Assembly (NCBI RefSeq): GCF_014268455.2
Contig: NZ_CP077085.1
Coordinates: forward strand, 3,327,001 to 3,391,000
Origin: Pseudomonas shahriarae
GTDB lineage: Bacteria > Pseudomonadota > Gammaproteobacteria > Pseudomonadales > Pseudomonadaceae
Direction of reading: 5' to 3'
DNA: 64,000 nucleotides
Under the pieces are notes generated by a model, which saw nothing but the letters and a program-made list of their open reading frames with translations, searched no databases and had not been told where the DNA came from. Shown here piece after piece: positions 44,429 through 54,045 of the stretch. Every line of letters begins with the position of its first letter. The stretch's first letter is position 1. The position numbers and the translations under genes are program-made.

Positions 44429-46897
44429 ATGTCGCAACCCACTGCTTTCACGCTGCGCCCCCTGGCGCTGGCCATCACCGCGACCCTGCTCTGCCTGGGC
44501 CCGCTCAATGTGCAGGCGGTGGAAACGCCGTCGACCCAGGAAACCACGCGCAGCTACAACATTGGCGCCGGGTCGCTGGTCAGCGTGCTGAATCGCTTTG
44601 CCGAGCAGTCCGGGGTGTTTATCGCCGGCCACAACAGCCTGGCAGCCGGGAAGACCAGCCCTGGACTCAGTGGCAGCTACACCCCCGCAGCCGGCTTGCA
44701 GCGTTTGTTGCAAGGCAGCGGTTTGCAGGCCCAGCCCCAGGGCGACAATGGCTATGTGCTGGAGCTGGTGCCGCTCAATACCGGCGAGCTGGAGCTGGGT
44801 GCCACCACCATTTCCGGCGTGGCCCTGGGCGCCACCACCGAAGACAGTCATTCCTACACCACCGGCTCGATGGCCTCGGCCACCGGCCTGCCGCTGTCGA
44901 TCCGCGAGACGCCGCAGTCGGTCACCGTGATCACCCGCCAGCAGATGGATGACCAGGGTTCCAACAACATCGCCGACACCCTGCGCCGCGCCCCTGGCGT
45001 CAGCGTGCAGAACTACGACAGCGAGCGCTGGGAGTTCTCCAGCCGTGGCCTGCCGATCACCAATTTCCAGTACGACGGCGTCAACTCCACCTATGACGGC
45101 GTGTATGACTACGGCACCACCAGCACCGACATGGCGGTGTACGACCACCTGGAAATCATCAAGGGCTCATCGGGCCTGATGAGCGGTTCGGGCGACCCGT
45201 CGGCCACGGTCAACCTGATCCGTAAAAAGCCCACCAAGGACTTCAAGGCCTCGGTTACCGGCACCGTGGGCTCCTGGGACAACTACCGCACCGAAGGCGA
45301 TATCTCCGGGCCGCTGACCGAGTCGGGCAATGTGCGCGGGCGTTTTGTCGGGGTTTATCAGGATCGCTCGTCGTACCTGGACCACTACCAGCACACCAAG
45401 GACATTGCCTACGGCATCCTCGAAGCCGATCTGACTCCCGACACCCTGCTGACCTTCGGTATCGACCAGCAGGACACCCGCTCCCGTGGCGCCAGCTGGA
45501 CCGGTTTCCCGATGTATTTCAGCAATGGCAATCGCACGAATTTCTCGCGCTCGTTCAACCCCGCCGCCGACTGGAGCCGCCGCGACTTCCAGAACCAGAC
45601 GATCTTCGCCTCGGTCCAGCAAAAGCTGGCCAACGACTGGTCGCTCAAAGTCAGCCTGGACCGCAAGCGCAGCCAGCACGACACCTTGCTCGCCTCCGCC
45701 AGTGGCGGCAACCCGGACCAGGTCACTGGTGAGGGCATGTATATGTTCATGGGCAAGTACAAGGGCGACCAGGTGCAGAACACCCTCGACGTCAACCTCA
45801 GCGGCCCGTTCAGCCTGTTGGGTCGCGAGCACGAGTTGATCATGGGCTTTATGGCAACACGCTCGAAACAGGACGTGCCGGTCTACGGTTCGATCTACCC
45901 GCCGGTGGGCGGCAGCATTTATGACTGGCGTGGTGAGTACGCCAAGCCGGATATCCCGCGCAGCGGCCAGAACGATATTGTGCAACGCCAAACCGGCGCC
46001 TACCTGGCGACCCGCCTCAAGCCTACCGATGACCTGTCGGTGATCCTGGGTACCCGCGTCAGCAATTTCAGCAACACCGACACCACCGACTTCTACGCTG
46101 CGACGAGTACCGACGCCCGCACCAGCTACAAGCAAACCGGGGTGGTGACGCCCTACGCCGGGGTGGTCTATGACCTCAACGACATCTGGTCGGTGTACAG
46201 CAGCTACACCAAGATCTACCGCCCGCAAAACAGCAAGGATGCCGACCGCAAATTGCTCGACGCGATTGAGGGCGACACTTACGAAGCCGGGCTCAAGGCG
46301 GCCTTTTTCGACGGCCGCCTGAACGCCAGCTTCGCCGCGTTCCGCATCGAACAGGACAATGTCGCGCAATACGTCTCGGGCTTTGAAAGCGACTCGATCT
46401 ATCGCCCGATTGCCGGCGCCACCACCAAGGGCTTTGAGGTGGAACTGGCCGGCGAAGTGCTGGACGGCTGGAATGTCTCGGCCGGCTACACCTACCAGCA
46501 CACCCGCGATGCCAACGACGATTACGTCTACAGCTCGGTGCTGCAAACCACCACGCCGCAACAAGTGGTGCGCCTGTTCAACACCTATCGCCTGCCGGGC
46601 GCGCTGGACAAGGTGACCCTCGGCGCCGGGGTCAACTGGCAGAGCGAGTTCTTCGGCAATGTGTTCCAGCCCAACCCGAATGACACGGTCAACTTTGGCC
46701 AATACGCGCGCATCACCCAGGACAGCTACTACCTGGTGGACCTGATGGCACGCTATCGCTTCAACGAGCACTTGAGCGCCACGTTGAACGTGAAAAATGC
46801 CCTGGATAAAAAGTACTACACCGGCCTGGGCAACTTCGGCACCGGGTTCTACGGCGAGCCGCGCAGCCTGCAACTGGCGACGCGCTGGGACTTCTAA
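44429..46897 (+). CDS. TonB-dependent siderophore receptor with signalling (STN) domain
   Basis: An 822-residue outer-membrane receptor. A signal peptide ends near residue 32. The periplasmic STN signalling domain follows (about 38-112, YNIGAGSLVSVLNRFAEQSGV), then a plug (about 140-270) with ETPQSVTVITRQQMDDQ and MSGSGDPSATVNLIRKKPT, and a 22-strand barrel ending in RWDF. The STN domain matches the sigma/anti-sigma pair upstream, so ligand binding should induce its own gene. The ligand is a ferric hydroxamate- or ferrioxamine-type siderophore by general resemblance to FoxA/FhuE-like receptors, but not determinable here. Confidence 0.9.
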   Translation: MSQPTAFTLRPLALAITATLLCLGPLNVQAVETPSTQETTRSYNIGAGSLVSVLNRFAEQSGVFIAGHNSLAAGKTSPGLSGSYTPAAGLQRLLQGSGLQAQPQGDNGYVLELVPLNTGELELGATTISGVALGATTEDSHSYTTGSMASATGLPLSIRETPQSVTVITRQQMDDQGSNNIADTLRRAPGVSVQNYDSERWEFSSRGLPITNFQYDGVNSTYDGVYDYGTTSTDMAVYDHLEIIKGSSGLMSGSGDPSATVNLIRKKPTKDFKASVTGTVGSWDNYRTEGDISGPLTESGNVRGRFVGVYQDRSSYLDHYQHTKDIAYGILEADLTPDTLLTFGIDQQDTRSRGASWTGFPMYFSNGNRTNFSRSFNPAADWSRRDFQNQTIFASVQQKLANDWSLKVSLDRKRSQHDTLLASASGGNPDQVTGEGMYMFMGKYKGDQVQNTLDVNLSGPFSLLGREHELIMGFMATRSKQDVPVYGSIYPPVGGSIYDWRGEYAKPDIPRSGQNDIVQRQTGAYLATRLKPTDDLSVILGTRVSNFSNTDTTDFYAATSTDARTSYKQTGVVTPYAGVVYDLNDIWSVYSSYTKIYRPQNSKDADRKLLDAIEGDTYEAGLKAAFFDGRLNASFAAFRIEQDNVAQYVSGFESDSIYRPIAGATTKGFEVELAGEVLDGWNVSAGYTYQHTRDANDDYVYSSVLQTTTPQQVVRLFNTYRLPGALDKVTLGAGVNWQSEFFGNVFQPNPNDTVNFGQYARITQDSYYLVDLMARYRFNEHLSATLNVKNALDKKYYTGLGNFGTGFYGEPRSLQLATRWDF

Positions 46898-47007
46898 GCC
46901 TGGGGCGTCCCCTGAAAAATGTGGGGGCTTGCCGGCGCCTAGATAAGGTCGGCGGCGTATTTATGTGCAATCATCGTGGTCCTACAAGGTCCCCCGGAGA
47001 TTGCACC

Positions 47008-47829
47008 ATGGCGCTGCCCGACCTCGCCGCCCCACGCTTCTGGCGTGATGCCAGCCTGCCGTTTATCGAGGCGCGTACCATCGAGGATGGGCGCAAGGTC
47101 TGCTACACCCGGCATGCCCACGACCACTTCTCGATTGGCGCGATCACCGCCGGGCAAAGCCTGTATCTCCATGGCCCGGACACCTTCCACATCCGCGCCG
47201 GCACTGTGGTGCTGATGAACCCGGGCGATGTGCATGCCTGCAACCCCATCGACGACCAACCCTGGTCGTATCACATGCTCTACATCGACACGCCCTGGCT
47301 GACCGATCTGCAACACCAGTTGGGGTTTGCCAGTGACTTGGGCTTTCGCCGCTTCGACGCGACCCATACCGACGACCCGCTGCTGTTTGCCGGCCTGTTG
47401 GAGCTGTACACCGTGCTGGTCGACGAGCACACCGAACACCTGCAGAAACACAGCGCCGTGGTGAGTTTTTTCACTGAGGTGCAACTGCGCCTGAACCCGG
47501 CTGCCGAGCCTGTACGCGAGGTCAATCACAAGCTGGAACACGCCGCCGAGTACATCCGCGCGCATTGCACCGAGGCGCTGAAGCTGGAAGCAATCTGCCA
47601 GGCAGCGCAGCTGTCGCCGTCGTACCTGATCCGCGCGTTCAAGCAGGCTTACGGCATGACGCCCCATGCGTTCCTGATCAACCAGCGCGTCCAGTTCGCC
47701 CGCAACCAGTTGCGTAGCGGCCACCTGATTGCCGATGTGGCACTGGCCGCCGGTTTTGCCGACCAGGCGCATCTGCAACGCACGTTCAAGCAACACCTGG
47801 CGGCCACGCCGGGGCAATATCGCGGCTGA
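47008..47829 (+). CDS. AraC-family transcriptional regulator
   Basis: A 273-residue regulator with an N-terminal cupin effector domain (about 20-150; YTRHAHDHFSIGAITAGQS and PGDVHACNP) and two C-terminal helix-turn-helix motifs (LEAICQAAQLSPSYLIRAFKQAYGMTPHAFL and IADVALAAGFADQAHLQRTFKQH). The start at 47008 has GGAGA 7 nt upstream. It converges on a LysE-family exporter gene with one base between stops; this pairing is common, so control of that exporter is likely. Confidence 0.9.
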   Translation: MALPDLAAPRFWRDASLPFIEARTIEDGRKVCYTRHAHDHFSIGAITAGQSLYLHGPDTFHIRAGTVVLMNPGDVHACNPIDDQPWSYHMLYIDTPWLTDLQHQLGFASDLGFRRFDATHTDDPLLFAGLLELYTVLVDEHTEHLQKHSAVVSFFTEVQLRLNPAAEPVREVNHKLEHAAEYIRAHCTEALKLEAICQAAQLSPSYLIRAFKQAYGMTPHAFLINQRVQFARNQLRSGHLIADVALAAGFADQAHLQRTFKQHLAATPGQYRG

Positions 47830-47830
47830 C

Positions 47831-48418
47831 TCACGCCAGCAACAGGTACACCACGCTGATCACCAGCAACAGCGCCATGGCCCGATTGAACAGGCGCATG
47901 CCCCGGGCATTGCTCAGGTAACGACGAAAGAACGTGCCGACATACGCCCAGCACGCCACTGATAGATAGCAAATCACCAGGTACACCGCCGCCAGTTGCC
48001 AGACCCGCGCGGCCTCGCCATCGGCCGCAAACAGGCCCATGCCCGCCACGCACGCCAGCCAGGCCTTGGGGTTGAGCCATTGCATGACCGCGCCATAGAG
48101 CATCGACGGCGCAACAGCCGCGTCTTGCGCATCCAGCCGGCCGTCGTCCATCGCCAGCTTGTAGGCCATGTACAGCAGAAAGGCCACCCCGCCCCACTGG
48201 ATGCCCTGGGTCAGGATCGGCCAGCGCACCAGCAGTTCGTGCAGGCCCAGGCCAATCAACACCAGCAGCAAGGTGAAGCCCAAGGCCGCGCCGGCCACGT
48301 GTTTCTGGCTGGCGGCAAAACCAAAGCGCGCGCCCGAGCCAAGGGCGACCACATTGACCGGGCCGGGGGTGATGGACGTCGCCAAGGCGAAGGCGGCCAT
48401 GGACATGATCAAACTCAT
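47831..48418 (-). CDS. LysE-family amino acid exporter
   Basis: A 195-residue inner-membrane exporter with about six spans. It shows the family opening FALATSITPGPVNVVALGSGARFG (the PGPxN signature) and the mid-protein WLNPKAW segment. GGAAG lies 5 nt upstream of the ATG. The substrate is probably an amino acid or analogue. It is convergent with the AraC regulator gene. Confidence 0.9.
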   Translation of the reverse strand: MSLIMSMAAFALATSITPGPVNVVALGSGARFGFAASQKHVAGAALGFTLLLVLIGLGLHELLVRWPILTQGIQWGGVAFLLYMAYKLAMDDGRLDAQDAAVAPSMLYGAVMQWLNPKAWLACVAGMGLFAADGEAARVWQLAAVYLVICYLSVACWAYVGTFFRRYLSNARGMRLFNRAMALLLVISVVYLLLA

Positions 48419-48515
48419 TGCACTTCCTTTTTTGTAATGACAGGTGGACAGGCCTGTACGCTACGTCCCTGTAGCCAGTGCGTATTGAAGAAAATGCCCC
48501 TGGAGGCGCTGGCTT

Positions 48516-49112
48516 CTACGCGCGGGTCAGCGCCGCCTTGAGCAGCCGCAGCTCCAGGTATTGCAGGAGCATGATGGTCTTGCCATCGACAATTTCGCCG
48601 CGGCCAACCATGGCGATGGCCTCGTCGAATCCCAACTCCAGCACCTGAATATCTTCGCCTTCGTGCTCCAGCCCGCCGCCCTCGCCCACGCGGTCGCCAG
48701 GTTGGTACTCACCGATAAAGAAATGAATGCGCTCGGTCACCGAGCCCGGGCTCATGAAGGCCGAGTAGATTTTCTCCACGTGGCCGACGCGGTAGCCGGT
48801 TTCTTCCTCGACTTCCAGGCGAATACGTTCCTCGGGGCTGGCGTTGTCCAGCAAGCCAGCGGCGGTTTCGATCAGGTAGCCGTCATGACCATTGACGAAG
48901 GTCGGCATGCGGAACTGGCGAATCAGCAACACTGTGCGCTGCAAGGTGTTGTACAGCAGGATGGTTGCACCGTTGCCACGGTCGTACACCTCGCGGGTCT
49001 GGGCTTGCCAGCTGCCGTCCCGGCGACGCAGGTCGAAGCTGTATTTTTTCAGCAGGTACCAGTTGTCCGAGAGCAACTCTTCGGCGGTGATGCGTACGGG
49101 GCTGTTGTCCAT
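48516..49112 (-). CDS. nudK: NUDIX hydrolase, NudK (GDP-mannose pyrophosphatase) type
   Basis: A 198-residue NUDIX enzyme. The box [22 protein letters not shown] contains the REVxEExG-like core with one change at the arginine-adjacent position (RLEVEEETG). The N-terminal strand region and [32 protein letters not shown] match the ADP-ribose/GDP-mannose pyrophosphatase branch, NudK in E. coli. The start at 49112 (MDNSPVRIT) has AAGG 9 nt upstream. The substrate is assigned by resemblance only. Confidence 0.85.
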   Translation of the reverse strand: MDNSPVRITAEELLSDNWYLLKKYSFDLRRRDGSWQAQTREVYDRGNGATILLYNTLQRTVLLIRQFRMPTFVNGHDGYLIETAAGLLDNASPEERIRLEVEEETGYRVGHVEKIYSAFMSPGSVTERIHFFIGEYQPGDRVGEGGGLEHEGEDIQVLELGFDEAIAMVGRGEIVDGKTIMLLQYLELRLLKAALTRA

Positions 49113-49295
49113 GGGGGGCCTTTTGGTCGCAGGGTCGCGCAGCATGTCGGTGACGCCCTGCCAGCGTCAAGCTGTCCATAGGCCAGCATTGTTATGCGTT
49201 ATCCAGCTACAATTGCGCCCTTTGTGCACCGGATCACCGCCCAGGCATGTGTCCGACGGGGTGATCTCGACAGTGCATCCTTCGGGGTCAAGGAC

Positions 49296-50465
49296 ATGAT
49301 GCTGCACATACCGACGCTCCTGATAGTTGCCGTCTTCGTTTTTTGCCTGATGGGCTTGCTCACCGTGCATGCCTGGCATCGCGTACGTGAGCCCACCCTG
49401 GGCTATCTTGGCGTGATGCTGTTGCTGGCCTCCCTCGGCACGGCGTTGATGGTCGTGCGCGGGGTGGGCGTGGACTTCGTCGCGCTGGTGATAGGCAATG
49501 TGGTGCTCCTGATGAGCGCGGCAATGAACTGGACCGCCATGCGCCTGTTTGTCCAGGGCAAGCCACACCTGCCGGGCATCCTTGCGGGGCCGGCGCTGTG
49601 GCTGGTGATGTGCCTGGTCCCGCAGTTCTATGGCTCGATGTCCAGCCGGGTGACCCTGTATTCCCTGATAGCCGCGAGCTACGGCGTGCTGTCGGCCCTG
49701 GAGTTGTGGCGCCACCGTCAACACCTGGAAGTGGCCTATCTGCCAGCCGTGGTGCTGATGCTGTTGCATACGACCTTTTACTGCGTGCGCGGCGTGCTCG
49801 ATCCCGGCATGCCGTACAAGGACCCGAACGCATTGATGAACGACGGCGTACAGCTTTTTTCGTTCATGCTGTTCGAATCCATGCTGTATGCCATCGGCAT
49901 CGCCTACGTCACCCTGGCGATGGTCAAGGAGCGCGCCGAACTCAACTTCAAGGCGGCCGCCTTCACCGACGTGCTGACCGGTATCGGCAACCGCCGGGCG
50001 TTCATGCTCCATGGCGAACAACTGCTGGCCGACAGCATGCAGCGCGGGCAGCCGGTGACATTGCTGTTGTGTGACCTCGACTACTTCAAGCGCCTGAACG
50101 ACAGTTTTGGCCATCCCATGGGCGACCAGGCGTTAATCGCCTTCAGCCAACTGACCGCGTCGATCTTGCGCAAGCACGATCTGTTTGCGCGTATTGGTGG
50201 CGAAGAGTTTGCCTGCCTGCTGGCCAATACCGATGAACGAGGCGCCGTGCAAGTGGCGGAACGCATTCGCCAGCGGTTCGCCGAGCTGGACCTGCTGGCA
50301 CCGGGGTTCCTCAGTGTGAGCATCGGGGTGGTGACCACCACGCCGGCCTGCCACGATCTGTCGCGCCTGCTGTCCCAGGCCGACCAGGCGCTGTATCGCG
50401 CCAAGGATCAGGGGCGCAATCGCGTGCAGACCGCCTGTAACACTTTGCAAGCAATCGCCCCCTGA
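49296..50465 (+). CDS. Membrane diguanylate cyclase
   Basis: A 389-residue enzyme that makes the second messenger c-di-GMP. About six transmembrane helices occupy residues 1-215 with no recognised ligand domain. The GGDEF domain (about 225-385) has the active-site motif GGEEF (301-305), an intact product-inhibition I-site RKHD (292-295) exactly five residues upstream, and the TDVLTGIGNRRAF entry motif. Start at 49296 or 49299 (two consecutive ATGs, AAGGAC just upstream). It is a single gene. Confidence 0.92.
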   Translation: MMLHIPTLLIVAVFVFCLMGLLTVHAWHRVREPTLGYLGVMLLLASLGTALMVVRGVGVDFVALVIGNVVLLMSAAMNWTAMRLFVQGKPHLPGILAGPALWLVMCLVPQFYGSMSSRVTLYSLIAASYGVLSALELWRHRQHLEVAYLPAVVLMLLHTTFYCVRGVLDPGMPYKDPNALMNDGVQLFSFMLFESMLYAIGIAYVTLAMVKERAELNFKAAAFTDVLTGIGNRRAFMLHGEQLLADSMQRGQPVTLLLCDLDYFKRLNDSFGHPMGDQALIAFSQLTASILRKHDLFARIGGEEFACLLANTDERGAVQVAERIRQRFAELDLLAPGFLSVSIGVVTTTPACHDLSRLLSQADQALYRAKDQGRNRVQTACNTLQAIAP

Positions 50466-50539
50466 CGGTGGTATGAATATTCCCCTCACTGGCCAGGCAT
50501 CTGGTAAAAATCCGGCTTCGCTCCTGTCCTGGAACCTCC

Positions 50540-51424
50540 ATGGCCTCACGTTTTCTCTCGCGCCTGCGTTTGCGCTGGTTGCCCCTGCTGTGCATGGCAT
50601 TGCTGATCATCGGCCTGCCCGTGGGCTGCAATGTGCTTCAACACAAGGAGCGCGAGCTGGTGTTTCGCATCGAGCCCGGCACCGCCAGTTGGTACCGCGG
50701 CCTGCCGCAAGGCTTACAGGAGTTCGAACTCAAGCCGGCCAGCTTCAAGTCCGGGCAGAGCCTGCATGGCTGGTGGTGGCCGGCGGCGAAAAAAGACGCG
50801 CCGGCGATCCTGTACCTGCACGGCGTGCGCTGGAACCTCACTGGCCAGCTGTTTCGCATCGAGCAACTGCACGCCCAGGGCTACTCGGTGCTGGCCATCG
50901 ACTATCGCGGGTTTGGCCAGAGCCAGGGCGACTTGCCGTCAGAGACCAGCGTCTATGAAGATGCGCGGATTGCCTGGGAGCGCTTCCAGTTGCTGCAACC
51001 TGATCCAGGCAAGCGCCTGATCTACGGCCATTCCCTGGGCGGCGCCGTCGCTATCGACCTGGCGGCCGAGTTGGGCCAGCAGGCCGCCAATAAACAGCTG
51101 CCGCCGCCGGTGCGCGGGCTGGTGATCGAGTCCACCTTTACCTCCCTGGCCGACGTGGCGGCGGCCGTGGCCAATACCTCGCTGCCGGTGCGCTGGTTGC
51201 TGTCGCAGAAGTTTGATTCCATCGACAAGATCGCCGAGATCCATATGCCCTTGCTGGTGGTGCATGGCCTTGACGACCGCTATGTGCCGCCGCGCTTCAG
51301 CCAGCAACTGTTTGATGCGGCCCTGGAGCCCAAGCACCTGCTGTTGGTGCCGGGGGCGAGTCATAACAACAGCCTGAGCCTGGGTGGTCGCAGCTATCGC
51401 CAGGCGCTCCAGGGTTTGCTGTAG
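50540..51424 (+). CDS. Alpha/beta hydrolase, putative lipoprotein
   Basis: A 294-residue serine hydrolase. The N-terminus is a signal sequence with a possible lipobox (LPVGC, Cys30). The fold has LYLHGVRWN (oxyanion loop), the nucleophile elbow GHSLGG near residue 172, the acid in VVHGLDDRYVPP near 242, and the catalytic histidine in GASHNNSLS near 273. It resembles YfhR-type membrane-associated alpha/beta hydrolases. The substrate is unknown. Confidence 0.87.
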   Translation: MASRFLSRLRLRWLPLLCMALLIIGLPVGCNVLQHKERELVFRIEPGTASWYRGLPQGLQEFELKPASFKSGQSLHGWWWPAAKKDAPAILYLHGVRWNLTGQLFRIEQLHAQGYSVLAIDYRGFGQSQGDLPSETSVYEDARIAWERFQLLQPDPGKRLIYGHSLGGAVAIDLAAELGQQAANKQLPPPVRGLVIESTFTSLADVAAAVANTSLPVRWLLSQKFDSIDKIAEIHMPLLVVHGLDDRYVPPRFSQQLFDAALEPKHLLLVPGASHNNSLSLGGRSYRQALQGLL

Positions 51425-51553
51425 AACTGCGGATCCGGCACCGATTTCAGCGACGCGTGTCAAGCGCAAGCCGCACGCCAAAAGGCTTGCGAACGATCCT
51501 GATCAAATATTAACCGCGGGTTGAATCGCCAGCGCTGCCGGGCCCGCGCAAGG

Positions 51554-51588
51554 TTATCCACAGAGATACCCACGGTTTTCGTGGACAA
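51554..51588. other. Inverted pair of DnaA-box-like sequences
   Basis: A perfect DnaA box (TTATCCACA, 51554-51562) and, 18 nt on, the opposite-strand near-box GTGGACAA (51581-51588). They lie in the 200-bp gap between the hydrolase gene and a small-protein gene. DnaA boxes occur by chance, and there is no origin-like AT-rich region beside it. Confidence 0.35.
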
Positions 51589-51626
51589 CTCTTTTGGCAT
51601 TTAAACGATTTTTTTACGCGGGAGGT

Positions 51627-51839
51627 TCACCGATTGGCGCCGGCGTTTTCCTTGGCAATCGCCTTGGGCCCGGTGATCGCCCACAGAATCATGCCCAGCA
51701 GCGGCACGAATACAATCACCACGACCCACAGCATCTTGGTTTCGGCTCGACTGGCACTGCGCAATACGCAGTTGATCGCCCACAACTCAGCCAGCACCAA
51801 CAGCGTTGCCAAAATAATCCAGATGTATTCGATTTGCAT
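51627..51839 (-). CDS. Small membrane protein with PLD nuclease N-terminal domain
   Basis: A 70-residue protein with two hydrophobic helices (about 5-27 and 36-58) and the short loop RSASRAETKMLWVVVIVFVP, the pattern of the PLDc_N family. Function unknown. AGGAGGTG lies 5 nt before the ATG. Confidence 0.82.
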   Translation of the reverse strand: MQIEYIWIILATLLVLAELWAINCVLRSASRAETKMLWVVVIVFVPLLGMILWAITGPKAIAKENAGANR

Positions 51840-51944
51840 GGTTCACCTCCTGAGGTCATATACCTTAGGGCCAGGGGTGAACGTGAGGGTTCAGAAAAAA
51901 TGCCAACGACTGCTCAGGCACCTGGCAAGTCCCCTCACCACCGG

Positions 51945-52154
51945 TCAGCCAGCTTCCGGCACTTTGTCCGTAGCAATCGGCAACTCAATCCCCCAATCAC
52001 CATGCAGGTACCAATCGTCGCCGATCATCTCGGCCGGATGCATGGTGCGGTCAGCCCCGTTGCCGCAGGCCAGGGAGGTGGTTGCGCAGTAACGGTCACA
52101 GCCCCAGCAGATACGTTCGGGGTGTTTGGGGTTGAGCGGGAATGGCTTGGCCAT
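51945..52154 (-). CDS. DUF3079 cysteine-rich small protein
   Basis: A 69-residue protein with the DUF3079 signature KHPERICWGCDRYCATTSLACGNG: four cysteines (CxxCxxxC and a later C) suggest a metal site. Function unknown; the conserved TMHP and DDWYLHGDWG follow. GGAGCC is placed just before the ATG. Confidence 0.88.
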   Translation of the reverse strand: MAKPFPLNPKHPERICWGCDRYCATTSLACGNGADRTMHPAEMIGDDWYLHGDWGIELPIATDKVPEAG

Positions 52155-52256
52155 GAGCAGGCTCCACAGCGGTGGGCAGTGATTGGATCCTACGGCTGGC
52201 GCCGCCCCACGGCCTTGACCAACGTCAAGAATGGTTATGTGTATATCCCTGGAAAC

Positions 52257-52280
52257 TTGACAGGAATCATTATTATTTAC
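52257..52280 (+). promoter_or_regulatory. Possible Fur box and -35 element before the iron-uptake operon
   Basis: TTGACA (52257-52262) runs into GAATCATTATTATTTAC, which resembles half of the Fur consensus (hexamers AATCAT TATTAT). It lies about 50-75 bp before the ftrA start, where Fur control would be expected for an iron transporter. The match is partial. Confidence 0.4.
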
Positions 52281-52330
52281 AGCAAAGCTTTCTAGACTCG
52301 ACTTCTCATTTGCCCTGTCAGGAAGTACCC

Positions 52331-52861
52331 ATGCGTATCCCCTTCACGCTGTCACTGGCCCTGCTGTTGTCGACTGGCGCAGCCGTCGCCAAGGAATACC
52401 CGATCGGCGAGCCACAAATGTGCCCTGGCCTGGAAGTCGGCGCGGTCTATCTGCAACCGATCGAGATGGCACCGCCAGGCATGATGCGCGCCACCGCCGA
52501 TTCGGATGTGCATCTGGAAGCCGATATCCGCGCCACCGCCGACAACCAGCAGGGCTTCCAGGAGGGCAGTTTCGTGCCCTACCTCAACGTATCGTTCCGC
52601 CTGCAGAAACAAGGCGGCGCAAGCCCGATCATCGGTGAGTTCCACGCCATGGTGGCCAACGACGGGCCACACTACGGCGACAACGTCAAGCTGCTGGGCC
52701 CGGGCAAATATCAGCTGACCTTTACCGTGATTCCGCCCAGCGGCCATGGCTCACTGGGCCGGCACACCGATAAGGAAACCGGGGTCGCGCCGTGGTTCGA
52801 GCGATGTGAAGTGCACTACGAATTCGTCTACGCGGGGATCGGCAAAAAAGGCGGCTACTGA
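52331..52861 (+). CDS. ftrA: Periplasmic iron-binding protein P19/FtrA type
   Basis: A 176-residue periplasmic protein with a signal peptide ending AAVA (about 1-20). The P19/Tp34 family is recognised by MAPPGMMRATADSDVHLEADIRAT and FVPYLNVSF, with metal-coordinating histidines and methionines (HLEAD; VKLLGPGKYQL; GRHTDKETGVAPWF). It binds iron and probably copper, and starts the uptake system. GGAAG lies 7 nt before the ATG. Its TGA directly precedes the next ATG. Confidence 0.9.
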   Translation: MRIPFTLSLALLLSTGAAVAKEYPIGEPQMCPGLEVGAVYLQPIEMAPPGMMRATADSDVHLEADIRATADNQQGFQEGSFVPYLNVSFRLQKQGGASPIIGEFHAMVANDGPHYGDNVKLLGPGKYQLTFTVIPPSGHGSLGRHTDKETGVAPWFERCEVHYEFVYAGIGKKGGY

Positions 52862-53185
52862 ATGCGCCGCCCCCTCGCCCTCTGCGCCCTGCTGGCCTGT
52901 GGCTCGGCCCTGGCCGCACCCTTGCCCACCTATGAATTGACCCTGCAAGACGGCCACTTCACCCCGGCGCAACTCAAGGTGGCGGCCGGCCAGCGCTTCA
53001 AGATCGTGCTGAAAAACATCGGCCAGGGCCCGGCCGAGTTCGAGAGCACACCACTGCGCGTGGAAAAGGTGCTGTCACCGGGGGTCACCACCTTCGTGGT
53101 GATCCACCCGCTCAAACCGGGCGCCTATCCGTTTTTCGACGAATTCAACTCACAGCTGCCCGAAGGCAGCATCCTCGCCGAATAA
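52862..53185 (+). CDS. ftrB: Cupredoxin-like periplasmic protein (FtrB type)
   Basis: A 107-residue exported protein: signal peptide (about 1-18, SALA) followed by a cupredoxin-like beta barrel, with DGHFTPAQLKVAAGQRFKIVLKN and VIHPLKPGAYPFFDEF. In FtrABCD systems this protein is thought to oxidise ferrous iron before transport. The usual copper ligands His and Cys are not all evident, so its metal site is uncertain. No gap separates it from ftrA. Confidence 0.85.
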   Translation: MRRPLALCALLACGSALAAPLPTYELTLQDGHFTPAQLKVAAGQRFKIVLKNIGQGPAEFESTPLRVEKVLSPGVTTFVVIHPLKPGAYPFFDEFNSQLPEGSILAE

Positions 53186-53202
53186 CGGCCCAGGAGCATT
53201 TG

Positions 53203-54045
53203 ATGAATCAATCGATGTTTATCGTCTGGCGCGAAAGCGTCGAGGCGTTGCTGGTGATCGGCATCCTTCAGGCCTGGATCAGCCAGCAGCCCGAGGACTC
53301 GCGCCTGGGGCGCTTCCTGTGGGCTGGCGTGGTGCTGGGCCTGCTGTGTTCTGCCGGGCTGGCCGGCCTGATGCTGTGGGCCGGCGAAGCCATGAGCGGG
53401 CCTGGCGGCGAATGGTTCCAGGCCGGCATGACCCTGCTGGCAAGCCTGCTGATGGTGCAGATGGTGTTCTGGATGCATCGCCACGGGCCGGGCCTGCGCC
53501 ATACCCTGCTGCGCGAAGCCGATCAGCGCGCGGCACGCCAGGGTGGCCTGGGGTTGCTGTTGCTGGCGCTGTTGGCGGTCAGCCGTGAAGGCAGCGAGAC
53601 CGTGGTGTTTCTGTACGGCGCCGGCGCCCATCTGGACGGCCCGGCATTGGCTCTGTTCGCCATTGGCGGCGGGCTGGGCCTGGTGTTGGCCGGGCTCACA
53701 GTGATGCTGCTGCGCAGTACACGCCGGTTGATTTCCTGGTCGAGTTTTTTCGCCCTCAGCGAGGCTCTGTTACTGCTGTTGGCAGCCTCCTTGCTAGTGG
53801 CCGCCGTGGAACGTATCGGCGGGCAACTGCTGGCGATGGACATGCCCAACTGGGTCTACACCCTGGTCGGCGAAGCCTGGTGGGACAGCAGCGTGCTGCT
53901 CAGTGACAGCCACGGCCTGGGCGCCGTGCTCGCAGGGTTTGCCGGCTACCGCGCGACGCCCAGCACTATCACCCTACTGGTGCTGGCGGGGTATTGGTTG
54001 CTGGTCGGCCGCGGGCTGTACCGGGCCCGGCGAGCGCCGTTGTGA
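53203..54045 (+). CDS. ftrC: FTR1-family iron permease (FtrC type)
   Basis: A 280-residue, roughly seven-span permease. The two REXXE iron-translocation motifs are both intact: RESVE (residues 10-14) and REGSE (128-132). AGGAG lies 7 nt before the ATG at 53203. Its TGA overlaps the GTG start of the next gene. Confidence 0.94.
   Translation: MNQSMFIVWRESVEALLVIGILQAWISQQPEDSRLGRFLWAGVVLGLLCSAGLAGLMLWAGEAMSGPGGEWFQAGMTLLASLLMVQMVFWMHRHGPGLRHTLLREADQRAARQGGLGLLLLALLAVSREGSETVVFLYGAGAHLDGPALALFAIGGGLGLVLAGLTVMLLRSTRRLISWSSFFALSEALLLLLAASLLVAAVERIGGQLLAMDMPNWVYTLVGEAWWDSSVLLSDSHGLGAVLAGFAGYRATPSTITLLVLAGYWLLVGRGLYRARRAPL

Noticed and set aside
44429-46897. A 568-codon open frame on the minus strand (45167-46873) within the receptor gene
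   Set aside because: It is the antisense of a strongly coding receptor gene in GC-rich DNA, has no start site support and no recognisable protein family.
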